From Eubacteriales bacterium (GTDB lineage Bacteria > Bacillota > Clostridia > Peptostreptococcales > Anaerovoracaceae), in assembly GCA_029009055.1 (NCBI GenBank), contig JAQXJR010000033.1, forward strand, positions 1 to 64,000: a stretch of DNA of 64,000 nucleotides, given 5' to 3'. Positions 51,298 through 60,044 of the stretch are shown one piece after another. The position numbers and the translations under genes were made by a program. The notes below the pieces were generated by a model. That model was given only the letters and a program-made list of their open reading frames with translations, was not told the origin of the DNA and made no database searches. Within the stretch, counting starts at the first letter, position 1, and each line of letters starts with the position of its first letter.

Positions 51298-52167
51298 TTA
51301 TTTTCTATCCTGTTCTGCCAGATAAGAAACAGCTGAAAGCGATGCCACGTTACCCTGACCGGCTGCCTTAATGTACTGATAAGGTGTTCCGGTAACGTCT
51401 CCCGCGGCGTAGAGGCCCGGGATATTCGTCCTCATGTTCAGATCTACCTTAACATGGTTTCCGTCCAGCTCCAGGCCCGGAACCAGCTTATCCGGAGCTA
51501 TGCTCTCTCTCAGCACGAATGTTCCGTCCGCCTGATACTCTCCTGTAGCTGTTACTACCGCGAAGCCTCTTAAGTCCTGTCTGATGGATACCGGTTTCTC
51601 TCTTATTACCTTAACCTGAGGCTTTACATTAATGTCTCCCTTATAAACAGGGAAGTAGATGACGCTGGAAGCTACCTCAGCCAGGAAATCAGCTTCTTCC
51701 TCCTGAGCAGGTGAGTAGCCGATGACAGCGACTCTCTTACCCTTATAAAGAGGGGCGTCGCATGTAGCGCAGTAGCTCACGCCTCTGCCCAGCAGTCTCT
51801 CTTCGCCATCCAGTGTGGAAGTCTGAGAAACTCCCGTCGCCAGGATAACGGTCCTAGCTTCTAACATATTATTTATGTCACCTGTCTGCAGAGCGAAATA
51901 ATCTCCCATGGAGTAGACATTGCTCACTCTCGCGTCAGTGATCTGGATGCCCAGCTCGTTGATATGATCGAGAAAAGCCCTCTTCAGCTTCTCGCCGCCT
52001 GTTTCCGGCAGTCCCAGGTAATTCTTCACCAGGTGGGCCTTATTAATCTTCTCCGAAAGCTGAGCGCTTCCCAGAAGCAGAACGCTCTTATTTCTGATAG
52101 TCGCCGTGATAGCCGCCTCGAGTCCAGCCGGACCTGTGCCGATAATAGCGATGTCATATCTTCCCAT
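51298..52167 (-). CDS. Thioredoxin reductase-like flavoprotein without a clear NADPH motif
   Basis: A 289-residue flavoprotein of the low-molecular-weight thioredoxin reductase fold. The FAD loop is IIGTGPAGLEAA, the redox CxxC is YCATCDAP (C133, C136) and the second FAD motif is GLYAAGDVTG. Where TrxB has GGGxxA and HRR for NADPH binding, this protein has AVIGYSPAQEEEADF and IYFPVYKGD, so both are missing. Ferredoxin-dependent flavin thioredoxin reductases (FFTR) of clostridia show the same loss; that function is plausible here. ATG 52167 is spaced 6 bases from AGGTGA; ATG 52173 is too close. Confidence 0.88.
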   Translation of the reverse strand: MGRYDIAIIGTGPAGLEAAITATIRNKSVLLLGSAQLSEKINKAHLVKNYLGLPETGGEKLKRAFLDHINELGIQITDARVSNVYSMGDYFALQTGDINNMLEARTVILATGVSQTSTLDGEERLLGRGVSYCATCDAPLYKGKRVAVIGYSPAQEEEADFLAEVASSVIYFPVYKGDINVKPQVKVIREKPVSIRQDLRGFAVVTATGEYQADGTFVLRESIAPDKLVPGLELDGNHVKVDLNMRTNIPGLYAAGDVTGTPYQYIKAAGQGNVASLSAVSYLAEQDRK

Positions 52168-52363
52168 CAGCATTCACCTCTCTAGCTAATTTATCAAAGG
52201 GGACCTGTCTTATCCAGTCCCTGTTTTATGTTTTATTTGATTATATTTTACACAATATAATCTGCATGTCAAGCAAAATCCAAAGGCCGTTTGAAATTAT
52301 ATATGTTATAATTATTTAAGAAAATTTGAAGTATTATTTCAACCATGAAAAGGGGGATATATC

Positions 52364-52930
52364 ATGAAGAATCTCGGTGTTAAGCCATTTCTGTTTCCTA
52401 TGCCTGTCCTTATGATCGCTACATACGATGAAAACGGTAAGGTAGACGTAATGAACATGGCCTGGGGCGGCATCTGCGGTAACGATAAAGTCGCTCTCAA
52501 CATCAGTAAGGGACATAAGACCACTAAGAACCTGCTCGCTCGTAAGGCTTTCACCATAGCTGTAGCTGACGTGGATCACCTGGATGAGGCTGACTATTTC
52601 GGCATCGCCAGCGGTAATAACGATGAGGATAAGTTCGCCAAGACTAACCTCCACGCCCTGAAGAGCGCTAATGTAGACGCTCCTGTCATCGCTGAGTTCC
52701 CGGTAACGCTCGAGTGCACACTTCACAGCACATCAGAGGATGACGGTGACTTCCGCGTCGTAGGTAAGATAGAGAACGTTATCGTAAGAGACGATGTAGT
52801 AGACGCTGACGGTAACGTAGACCCGACTAAGGTTAAGGCATTCTGCTTCGATACATATCAGAAGGGCTACTACGCTATAGGCGAGAAGGTCGGCCAGGCA
52901 TGGGATTCCGGTAAGAAGCTCATGAAATAG
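52364..52930 (+). CDS. Flavin reductase-family protein (flavoredoxin-like)
   Basis: A 188-residue FMN-binding split-barrel protein of the flavin reductase-like family: PMPVLMIATYDENGKVDVM, AWGGICGNDKVALNISKGHK and KTTKNLLARKAFTIAV are typical of flavoredoxins in strict anaerobes. It probably binds FMN and passes electrons between carriers. AAAAGGGGG precedes the ATG. Single gene, divergent from the thioredoxin reductase-like gene. Confidence 0.9.
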   Translation: MKNLGVKPFLFPMPVLMIATYDENGKVDVMNMAWGGICGNDKVALNISKGHKTTKNLLARKAFTIAVADVDHLDEADYFGIASGNNDEDKFAKTNLHALKSANVDAPVIAEFPVTLECTLHSTSEDDGDFRVVGKIENVIVRDDVVDADGNVDPTKVKAFCFDTYQKGYYAIGEKVGQAWDSGKKLMK

Positions 52931-52956
52931 CTTTCTTATTCAGCAAAGCATATTAA

Positions 52957-53008
52957 AAGCCGGGAGGCAGGGAACTGATCAGATTCTCTGCTTCCCGGCT
53001 TATTTTAT
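52957..53008 (+). terminator. Terminator after the flavin reductase gene
   Basis: AAGCCGGGA-g-GCAG pairs with CTGC-t-TCCCGGCTT, followed by ATTTTATTATT. Confidence 0.85.
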
Positions 53009-53080
53009 TATTCCTCCGAATATCGCTCGCAAATCGCAACGCCGTGCTCTCCAGTATTTTCAAAGGGAGCACGCGTCAGT

Positions 53081-53869
53081 CTATTCTATAGACGGATCAG
53101 CTATGTCCGCGACACCGTTCAGTATGAGGCGAGGGCGGTAAGGGTACTGTTCCACAGTTTCTCTCGTGGAAACGCCTGTCAGGACCAGAGCTGTATCCAG
53201 GCCGGATTCTATGCCGGCTATAACGTCTGTATCCATGTTATCACCGATCATAGCAGCTTCCTCAGAATGGATGCCCAGTATGTTCAGAGCGGTCCTCATC
53301 ATCAGTGGGTTAGGCTTACCTACGAAATATGCCTTCTTATTAGTCGCCAGCTCTATAGGCGATACGAGGGCGTGGCAGGAAGGTAGGATACCGTCTGTGA
53401 TAGGAACTGTCATATCCGTATTCGTTCCTATGAGGCGGGCGCCATTATTCACGAATTTAACGGCTTTGCAGACCATTTCGTAATTATACTGCTGGGTAGC
53501 GTCTCCGATTATTACGAAATCCGGGTCTGTATCTGATATTGCGACTCCTTCATTATAGAGGGCGCCTATAAGACCGGGCTGGCCGATGACGAAAGCCTTA
53601 GCGTGGTGTTTCTGCTTAGCTACGAACTTAGCTGTAGCCAGGGCACTGGTATAGAAGTGAGATTCATCTACGTCCAAGCCCATGCTCTGAAGCTTTAATT
53701 TCAGCTCCAGTGGCGTATTGCTGCTGTTATTCGTTAAAAACAGGAATTTCTTATCATTATCGTAAAGCCACTGAACGAAGTTTTCTACACCAGGAAGTAT
53801 CTTCCCCCCGTGGTAGATGACACCGTCCATATCGCATATAAAGCCTTTCTTACTTCTCAACTGTTCCAT
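53081..53869 (-). CDS. HAD-IIA phosphatase (NagD-like)
   Basis: A 262-residue HAD-superfamily subclass IIA phosphatase. Motif I is ICDMDGVIYHGG with the nucleophile Asp, motif II is FLTNNSSNTP, and motifs III/IV are VGKPNPLMM and MIGDNMDTDVIAG. Relatives dephosphorylate nucleotides, sugar phosphates or 2-phosphoglycolate/glycerol phosphates. Substrate unknown. It is a single gene between the flavin reductase and leu operons. Confidence 0.9.
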   Translation of the reverse strand: MEQLRSKKGFICDMDGVIYHGGKILPGVENFVQWLYDNDKKFLFLTNNSSNTPLELKLKLQSMGLDVDESHFYTSALATAKFVAKQKHHAKAFVIGQPGLIGALYNEGVAISDTDPDFVIIGDATQQYNYEMVCKAVKFVNNGARLIGTNTDMTVPITDGILPSCHALVSPIELATNKKAYFVGKPNPLMMRTALNILGIHSEEAAMIGDNMDTDVIAGIESGLDTALVLTGVSTRETVEQYPYRPRLILNGVADIADPSIE

Positions 53870-53982
53870 ATATATCCTCCCGTAATAGTTAGAACCTATT
53901 GTCTCTTCTTATTTCTTATATATTCATGCTAACATAGTAACAGGTTTTTGTAAAAGAATTATGTGCTGGGGCTGAAGAGACG

Positions 53983-54023
53983 AAAAAGAGGGCAGCACGC
54001 CATTATCACAGCGTGAAGCCCTC
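53983..54023 (-). terminator. Terminator of the leu operon
   Basis: On the minus strand GAGGGCTTCACGC and GCGTGCTGCCCTC (54023-54011 and 54000-53988) form an interrupted stem followed by TTTTTCG, just past leuB. Confidence 0.82.
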
Positions 54024-54068
54024 AATGAATCTAAAACATTCTGCCTCTGGCAGCCTTTCCTAAATCGA

Positions 54069-55139
54069 CTAGATGAATGAAGCGATAAGCTCTCCGGCTT
54101 CTGTCGTGGAAACAGCTTCCGGCGCTCCATGGCAGAGGTCAGCTGTCCTGTATCCCTGCTTCAGGAATTCCTTAACGGCGTTCTCTATAGCGTCAGCCTC
54201 TTCCTTCAAGCCGAATGAGTAGCGCAGCATCATAGCCGCGGACAGGATGGTCGCGATAGGGTTAGCTTTACCCGTGCCCGCTATATCAGGCGCGGATCCG
54301 TGAACCGGCTCGTACATGCCGAATGAACCGTCTCCCAGGCTGGCAGATGGCAGCATACCGATAGATCCTGTGATCTGGCTGGCCTCGTCTGATAAGATGT
54401 CTCCGAACATATTAGTCGTCAGCAAAACATCGAAGTGTTTAGGATCTCTGATCAGCTGCATGGAAGCGTTATCTACATAGAAGTTATCGAGATCGACCTC
54501 AGGGTAATCCTCAGCGACCTCAGCGACCGTCTTCCTCCAGAGCCTGCTGGATTCGAGGACGTTAGACTTATCGACGCTGGTCACGCGCTTATTTCTCTTC
54601 ATAGCGAGTTCGAAAGCGACCTTAGCGATCCTCTTTATCTCCATTTCAGAGTAATACTCGACGTCGTAAGCGCCCTTACCGTTTTCTGTCTCGTCTGTTC
54701 CTCTCTTACCGAAGTAGATGCCGCCCGTAAGCTCTCTGCAGATCATGATGTCGAGACCTGATCCTACTATTTCAGACTTAAGAGGGGAGGCGTCAGCCAG
54801 TTCCTCGAATATCATAGCAGGTCTCAGGTTAGCGTAGAGTCCCAGACCCTTTCTGAGCCCGAGCAAAGCCCTTTCCGGCCTGTTTTCAGCAGGCTGAGGG
54901 TCCCACTTCGGTCCGCCTACCGCCCCCAGTAAAACAGCGTCGCTGGCTTTGCATGTCTCTAAAGTCTCGTCCGGCAGGCACTCACCTGTGGCGTCTATGG
55001 CGGCTCCTCCAGCCAGTACATGTGTGAAGTTGAATGTGTGGCCGAACTTCTCTCCGATCTTATTCATGGCTCTAATGGCTTCGTCTGTAACGTCAGGACC
55101 TATTCCGTCTCCGGCGACTACCGCGATATTATAATTCAT
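54069..55139 (-). CDS. leuB: 3-isopropylmalate dehydrogenase
   Basis: A 356-residue NAD-dependent beta-decarboxylating dehydrogenase for the last-but-one step of leucine synthesis. Family motifs are GDGIGPDV at the start, ALLGLRKGLGLYANLRP, RELTGGIYFGKRG, SVDKSNVLESSRLWR and the NAD/Asp signature NMFGDILSDEASQITGSIGM. Last gene of leuACDB; its start overlaps the leuD stop. Confidence 0.97.
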   Translation of the reverse strand: MNYNIAVVAGDGIGPDVTDEAIRAMNKIGEKFGHTFNFTHVLAGGAAIDATGECLPDETLETCKASDAVLLGAVGGPKWDPQPAENRPERALLGLRKGLGLYANLRPAMIFEELADASPLKSEIVGSGLDIMICRELTGGIYFGKRGTDETENGKGAYDVEYYSEMEIKRIAKVAFELAMKRNKRVTSVDKSNVLESSRLWRKTVAEVAEDYPEVDLDNFYVDNASMQLIRDPKHFDVLLTTNMFGDILSDEASQITGSIGMLPSASLGDGSFGMYEPVHGSAPDIAGTGKANPIATILSAAMMLRYSFGLKEEADAIENAVKEFLKQGYRTADLCHGAPEAVSTTEAGELIASFI

Positions 55140-55636
55140 TATTTCTCCTCCTTATCCCTGATACTGTTAAGCAGACCGCCTGACGCGATTATGTTCTGAA
55201 TGAATTCAGGGAACGGGGCAGCCTTAAAGCTTCTATTCTGAGTTATGTCTGTTATAACGCCGCTGTCGAAATCAACTTCGACCTCATCGCCTGCTTCTAT
55301 TGCCTGTGACGCTTCCGGGCACTCCATGATAGGGAGTCCTATATTTATAGAGTTCCTGTAGAATATCCTGGCGAATGTGGAAGCTATGACGCAGGAAATA
55401 CCTGACGCCTTTATAGAAATAGGGGCGTGTTCTCGAGACGAGCCGCAGCCGAAGTTCTCTCCGGCTACCATGATGTCTCCAGCCTTAACTTTCTTAGTGA
55501 AGTCTTTATCTATGTCTTCCATGCAGTGGCTGGCCAGCTCCTTCTCATCAGCTGTGTTCAGGTAGCGGGCAGGGATTATTACATCTGTATCTACGTTATC
55601 TCCGTATTTGATTACTGTTCCTAAAGCCTTTTCCAT
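55139..55636 (-). CDS. leuD: 3-isopropylmalate dehydratase small subunit
   Basis: A 165-residue swivelling subunit of isopropylmalate isomerase, with [15 protein letters not shown] and [20 protein letters not shown]. The short length is that of the archaeal/clostridial type that pairs with a LeuC of about 420 residues, as here. It overlaps leuB by one base of the stop codon and lies 22 bp after leuC. Confidence 0.97.
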   Translation of the reverse strand: MEKALGTVIKYGDNVDTDVIIPARYLNTADEKELASHCMEDIDKDFTKKVKAGDIMVAGENFGCGSSREHAPISIKASGISCVIASTFARIFYRNSINIGLPIMECPEASQAIEAGDEVEVDFDSGVITDITQNRSFKAAPFPEFIQNIIASGGLLNSIRDKEEK

Positions 55637-55658
55637 TTCTGTTCCTTTCTGCTGACGG

Positions 55659-56918
55659 TTAGAGGAGGGCAGGGTCCCAGATCTTACCCTCTATGGCTGA
55701 AGCCGCTGCTACAGCCGGGTTAGTCAGATATATCTCTGAGTCTATGGCGCCCATCCTGCCTACGAAATTCCTGTTCGTCGTCGATACGCATCTCTCGCCG
55801 GAAGCGAGGATACCCATGTAGCCGCCCAGGCAAGGTCCGCATGTCGGTGTGGAGATTATGCAGCCTGAGTCGATGAAAATGTCGGCGTAGCCTCTTTTAA
55901 TGCATTCTTTATAAATAGCCTGTGTAGCAGGAATGACGATAGCGCGGATGCCCTTCGCTACGTGTCTTCCCTTAAGAATCTCAGCCGCGGCCTGCATGTC
56001 GTCAATTCTTCCGTTAGTGCAGGAGCCGATAACGACCTGGTCTATTTCTATTCCCTTAGCCTCATCTATGGTATGAGTGTTTTCCGGGAGGTGAGGGTAG
56101 GCTACAGTCGGTCTGATCTCTGACAGGTCTATGTCATATGTCTTCTCGTAAACGGCGTCCGGGTCAGCCTCGTATATTTTATAAGGCCTGTTGACTCTGC
56201 CTTCCATATACTTCTTCGTCACGTCATCTACAGGGAATATGCCGTTCTTACCGCCGGCTTCTATAGCCATATTGCAGATCGTGAGGCGGTCGTCCATGCT
56301 GAGGCTCTCTACGCCCGGACCTGTGAACTCCATGGATTTATAGAGGGCTCCATCCACTCCGATCATGCCGATTATGTGGAGGATGACGTCCTTACCGCTG
56401 ACATATTTATTAAGCTTGCCGGTGAGGTTGAACTTAATGGCTGAAGGGACCTTAAACCAAGCCTGTCCTGTGGCCATTCCCGCGCAAAGGTCTGTAGATC
56501 CCACTCCTGTGGAGAAGGCTCCGAGGGCTCCGTATGTGCATGTGTGGGAGTCAGCTCCGATGATGGCTTCACCAGCGCACACCAGGCCTTTCTCAGGAAG
56601 CAGGGCGTGCTCTATTCCCATCTCTCCCACATCGTAGTAATTATCTATGTCGAATCTCTTCGCGAACTGACGGCAGACCTTACACTGCTCAGCGCTCTTA
56701 ATGTCCTTATTAGGCACGAAGTGATCCATAACGAGTGACACCTTACTCTTATCGAAGACGCTGTCGAATTCAGCCTTATCGAACTCCTTAATAGATACAG
56801 GTCCCGTGATGTCGTTCGCGAGTACCATGTCGAGCTTAGCGTTTATGAGCTGTCCCGCTTCTACGCTCTCGAGCCCGGCGTGGTCTGCCAGTATCTTCTG
56901 GGTCATAGTCATTCCCAT
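55659..56918 (-). CDS. leuC: 3-isopropylmalate dehydratase large subunit
   Basis: A 419-residue aconitase-family subunit. The [4Fe-4S] cysteines are in VIGSCTNGR and in [31 protein letters not shown] is the substrate-loop signature. The length fits the HacA/LeuC2 type that works with the short LeuD encoded next. Start has AGGAGG upstream. Part of leuACDB. Confidence 0.97.
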   Translation of the reverse strand: MGMTMTQKILADHAGLESVEAGQLINAKLDMVLANDITGPVSIKEFDKAEFDSVFDKSKVSLVMDHFVPNKDIKSAEQCKVCRQFAKRFDIDNYYDVGEMGIEHALLPEKGLVCAGEAIIGADSHTCTYGALGAFSTGVGSTDLCAGMATGQAWFKVPSAIKFNLTGKLNKYVSGKDVILHIIGMIGVDGALYKSMEFTGPGVESLSMDDRLTICNMAIEAGGKNGIFPVDDVTKKYMEGRVNRPYKIYEADPDAVYEKTYDIDLSEIRPTVAYPHLPENTHTIDEAKGIEIDQVVIGSCTNGRIDDMQAAAEILKGRHVAKGIRAIVIPATQAIYKECIKRGYADIFIDSGCIISTPTCGPCLGGYMGILASGERCVSTTNRNFVGRMGAIDSEIYLTNPAVAAASAIEGKIWDPALL

Positions 56919-56992
56919 GATTTATTTCCTCCTGCTGACATATAGTTTATGTCTCCCGCAAAGCCGACCCGTGTGGACGGTTCGCGCTTTCA

Positions 56993-58699
56993 TTATTTTA
57001 CGAAATGAACCTTCTTATTCATTCTGTTCAGGGCGCTTACTAAAGCGTTTACAGAAGCCAGGATGATATCGTCGTGTGTTCCTACGCCCCAGAACTTATT
57101 ATCAAGCTGGTCCGCTATGCAGACATAAGCTGCCGCTTTAGAGTTAGACTCGGCTGAGATAGCGTGCTCTGAGTATGTGATGAACTTATAATTGAAGTTA
57201 TATTTCGTCTTCTTAAGGGCGTTACTTACAGCGTCCAGACGGCCATTTCCGTCTCCCTCCAGGCTATAAGCTTCATCGCCGATGTGAACGAGCATCTTAA
57301 CTCCTACGCTGTCGGCTGACTCATCCTTAGTAGTGGAGAAGTGGATGAAGTTCGCTTCTACTATATCGATAGGATCGAAATAGTTGACATATTCTTTGCT
57401 AAATGTATCGAAGATCTCATCGGACGAAAGCTCTCTGTGTTCGTGGTCTGAGATCCCTTTCATCATGTATCCGACTTCGGCTCTCATCTCCTTAGGGATA
57501 TTGAAGCCGTGGTCGCGCTCTATCAGGTAGCTTACGCCGCCCTTACCGGACTGGCTGTTTATCCTGATGACGTCTCCGTCGTACTGCCTGCCGACATCGT
57601 GCGGGTCGATAGGGAGGTAAGGAACTGTCCACTGGTCTGTGCCTCTTTCCTTCCTGTATTTAACGCCCTTAGCGATAGCGTCCTGATGCGAGCCGGAGAA
57701 TGCCGCGAATACGAGGGCTCCGCTGTATGGGTGGCGAGGCTCTACGGTCATGCCTGTGTATTCCTCATAGTGTTCTACTACGTCCGGCATGTCCGTGAAT
57801 TCCAGGTTAGGGTCTACGCCATGTGTGAACATATTTATTGCGAGAGTTACTATATCTACGTTTCCTGTTCTCTCGCCGTTACCGAAGAGGGTACCTTCGA
57901 TTCTATCCGCTCCCGCGAGGACTCCGAGCTCCGCGTCAGCTACGCCGGTTCCTCTGTCGTTATGTGGGTGGAGGGACAGGATGACGTTCTCTCTATCGTG
58001 AAGGTTCTTACTAACGTATTCTACCTGATTAGCGTAAACGTGAGGCAGGGACATCTCCACTGTAGCAGGAAGGTTTATGATCACCTTATGGTCAGGCGTC
58101 GGCTTCCAGATGTCTATTACCGCGTTGCAGACTTCGAGAGCGTACTCAGGCTCTGTTCCTGTGAATGACTCTGGAGAGTACTCATACTGGAAGTTAATAT
58201 CAGGATATTCCTTCGCTATATCGAGGAACATCTGGGCTCCATCCGTAGCGATCTTCTTTATTTCATCCTTAGACTTCTTAAATACCTGCTCCCTCTGAGC
58301 CACAGACGTGGAGTTATAGAGGTGGACGATAGGGTTCTTAGCCCCCTTAAGAGCGTCGAAGGTCTTACGGATGATATGTTCTCTGGACTGAGTGAGGACC
58401 TGAAGCTTTACGTCGTCAGGAACCAGATCCTGGTCTATAAGGGTCCTCAGGAACTCGAACTCTGTGTCAGAAGCGGCAGGGAAGCCGACTTCTATTTCCT
58501 TAAAACCAAGCTTTACGAGGTACTTAAAGAATTCTACCTTAGTGTCCAGGTCCATAGGAACTACCAGGGCCTGGTTGCCGTCTCTCAAGTCTACGCTGCA
58601 CCAGGCAGGAGCCTTATCTATGTGATCTTTCTTTACCCAGTCGTATGTGACGACGGGAGGCTGATAATACTGAATATCATACTTAGAAGCGTTGTCCAT
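56993..58699 (-). CDS. leuA: 2-isopropylmalate synthase
   Basis: A 568-residue enzyme that joins acetyl-CoA and 2-oxoisovalerate in the first step of leucine synthesis. The catalytic start SVDLRDGNQALVVPMDLDTK and GFKEIEVGFPAASDTEFEF belong to the long LeuA2-type, and SLHPHNDRGTGVADAELG holds the metal His pair. The C-terminal regulatory LeuA domain (about 440-568) is present, so leucine feedback is likely in addition to T-box control. First gene of leuACDB. Confidence 0.97.
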   Translation of the reverse strand: MDNASKYDIQYYQPPVVTYDWVKKDHIDKAPAWCSVDLRDGNQALVVPMDLDTKVEFFKYLVKLGFKEIEVGFPAASDTEFEFLRTLIDQDLVPDDVKLQVLTQSREHIIRKTFDALKGAKNPIVHLYNSTSVAQREQVFKKSKDEIKKIATDGAQMFLDIAKEYPDINFQYEYSPESFTGTEPEYALEVCNAVIDIWKPTPDHKVIINLPATVEMSLPHVYANQVEYVSKNLHDRENVILSLHPHNDRGTGVADAELGVLAGADRIEGTLFGNGERTGNVDIVTLAINMFTHGVDPNLEFTDMPDVVEHYEEYTGMTVEPRHPYSGALVFAAFSGSHQDAIAKGVKYRKERGTDQWTVPYLPIDPHDVGRQYDGDVIRINSQSGKGGVSYLIERDHGFNIPKEMRAEVGYMMKGISDHEHRELSSDEIFDTFSKEYVNYFDPIDIVEANFIHFSTTKDESADSVGVKMLVHIGDEAYSLEGDGNGRLDAVSNALKKTKYNFNYKFITYSEHAISAESNSKAAAYVCIADQLDNKFWGVGTHDDIILASVNALVSALNRMNKKVHFVK

Positions 58700-58740
58700 A
58701 ATAAATTCCCCCTAAAAATTCATTTCCGCGAAAAGGGTAT

Positions 58741-58992
58741 AAAAAAATCTCTTCGCGATAACTGATCGCAAAGAGACGAAAACTTACACGTGTTTCCGCG
58801 GTACCACTCTTCTTGGTTTCACCTGATCTATATTAGTCCCGGCTTTATTACGGATACCGGGGCAGGGAGGTGAGACCCACTCATCCATTCCCGCTCAGGG
58901 GTGAGACACCGGAAAGCCTTATCGCCGCGGCACTTCCACCTTACAGCCGCTCTCTGTGGCAGACGATCCGATTTATTCCCGTCATCGCGAAA
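58741..58992 (-). promoter_or_regulatory. T-box leader of the leu operon
   Basis: On the minus strand this 250-nt leader has stem I features (AGAGAGCGGC ... GTGGAAGTGCCGC, about 58956-58928), the T-box GTGGTACCGCGG (58807-58796) for pairing with the uncharged tRNA 3' end, and the terminator TCTCTTTGCGAT/ATCGCGAAGAGA (58776-58749) with seven T residues. It senses uncharged tRNA, presumably tRNA-Leu given the genes; CTC triplets occur on the 3' side of stem I (GGTGTCTCACC and GGGTCTCACC), but I cannot fix which is the specifier. The remaining 150 bp up to 59167 hold the promoter region and a terminator. Confidence 0.88.
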
Positions 58993-59114
58993 ACAATTTA
59001 TTAGTATTATAGAAGTTGTATGCATTTATGTCAACGATTTTTATATCTTTTACAAAAGTGATACCGATTCTTTGTTGACTCATAACAATTTTGTCATGTG
59101 AAATACTTATAGAG

Positions 59115-59144
59115 AAAGCCGGAGGCACATACGCCTTCGGCTTT
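59115..59144 (-). terminator. Hairpin after the PHP gene
   Basis: AAAGCCGGAGGC and GCCTTCGGCTTT pair over 12 bp (one G-T) around ACATAC, just past the PHP gene stop on the minus strand. Confidence 0.6.
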
Positions 59145-59167
59145 GCTGATCGAATATTAAATTGTGG

Positions 59168-59941
59168 TTAGCAAATGCCTAAGGCTTTCAGCTTCACGAC
59201 CCGGTAAGGCTTGAAGATAAGGCCCAGGCTCTGGTTGTATGTTCTGAAGCTCCAGGTAGCTGTGGCTGAGTAGCGCTTATGGTGCTTCTTAAGGTACCTT
59301 CTCTCGACTCCGCCGAAATCAGCTATGCCGTATTCCTTAACAGCGGCGATGAGGTCGTTATTGCATGTGATAGGGCGGTCGAACTCGGTATATGCCGTAC
59401 CGACGTACTTAGCCACATGTGAATCCGATCCTCCTGTGCACTGCAGACCGTATCTATCTGCCAGGCTGCGGGCGAGCACGTTCGACCTTATGGTCTCGCA
59501 TGTATTGAAACCCTCGAGGAAATCAACATCTTTAATAAGGTGCATGTTCTTCAGGAATCTCCCGTAATACATGCAGCTGGCTCCCTGCATACCGAATGGG
59601 TGAGCCAGGCCGAGAACTCCGCCATAGGAATGAACTAATTTAATCAGGACCTCCAGTTTCATACCTCGTACTGTAAGTATGCTGAGGTGCACATCATCGG
59701 GCATGATAACGAGGACATGACCCGCGTCACACGTGTCGTATTCTATTCCCTTAAGGACTATGAAGCCCTCCGGCATTTCATCTCTGTGTTTCAGCCAGTG
59801 CTCATAACCTCTATAGGAATCGTGATCCGTCACGAGCATTCCATCGAAACCCTTACTCTTCAATATCTCTGCGTACTCTCGGATGTGGATCCTGGCATCG
59901 ATAGAACCCTCTGTCGTGTGACAGTGCAAATCGAATTTCAT
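59168..59941 (-). CDS. PHP-domain phosphoesterase
   Basis: A 257-residue protein with the PHP metal site: H6 and H8 in FDLHCHTTEGS, VTDHDSY, LKGIEYDT, GLAHPFGM and GGSDSH. It resembles stand-alone PHP proteins of the TrpH/YciV kind (nucleotide or RNA phosphatases), with an extra 50-residue basic C-terminal tail (RYLKKHHKRYS) not usual in the family. Single gene between leuA's T-box and the P-type ATPase. Substrate unknown. Confidence 0.88.
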   Translation of the reverse strand: MKFDLHCHTTEGSIDARIHIREYAEILKSKGFDGMLVTDHDSYRGYEHWLKHRDEMPEGFIVLKGIEYDTCDAGHVLVIMPDDVHLSILTVRGMKLEVLIKLVHSYGGVLGLAHPFGMQGASCMYYGRFLKNMHLIKDVDFLEGFNTCETIRSNVLARSLADRYGLQCTGGSDSHVAKYVGTAYTEFDRPITCNNDLIAAVKEYGIADFGGVERRYLKKHHKRYSATATWSFRTYNQSLGLIFKPYRVVKLKALGIC

Positions 59942-60044
59942 TAAACAGTCATCAGTCCTTTCAAATGTTCGCGAAGATTAGCTTTTCACCCTTATTATAC
60001 CCAAATAGGATCGCCATACAAGAAAAGTAAATGTGAACTTTTTG

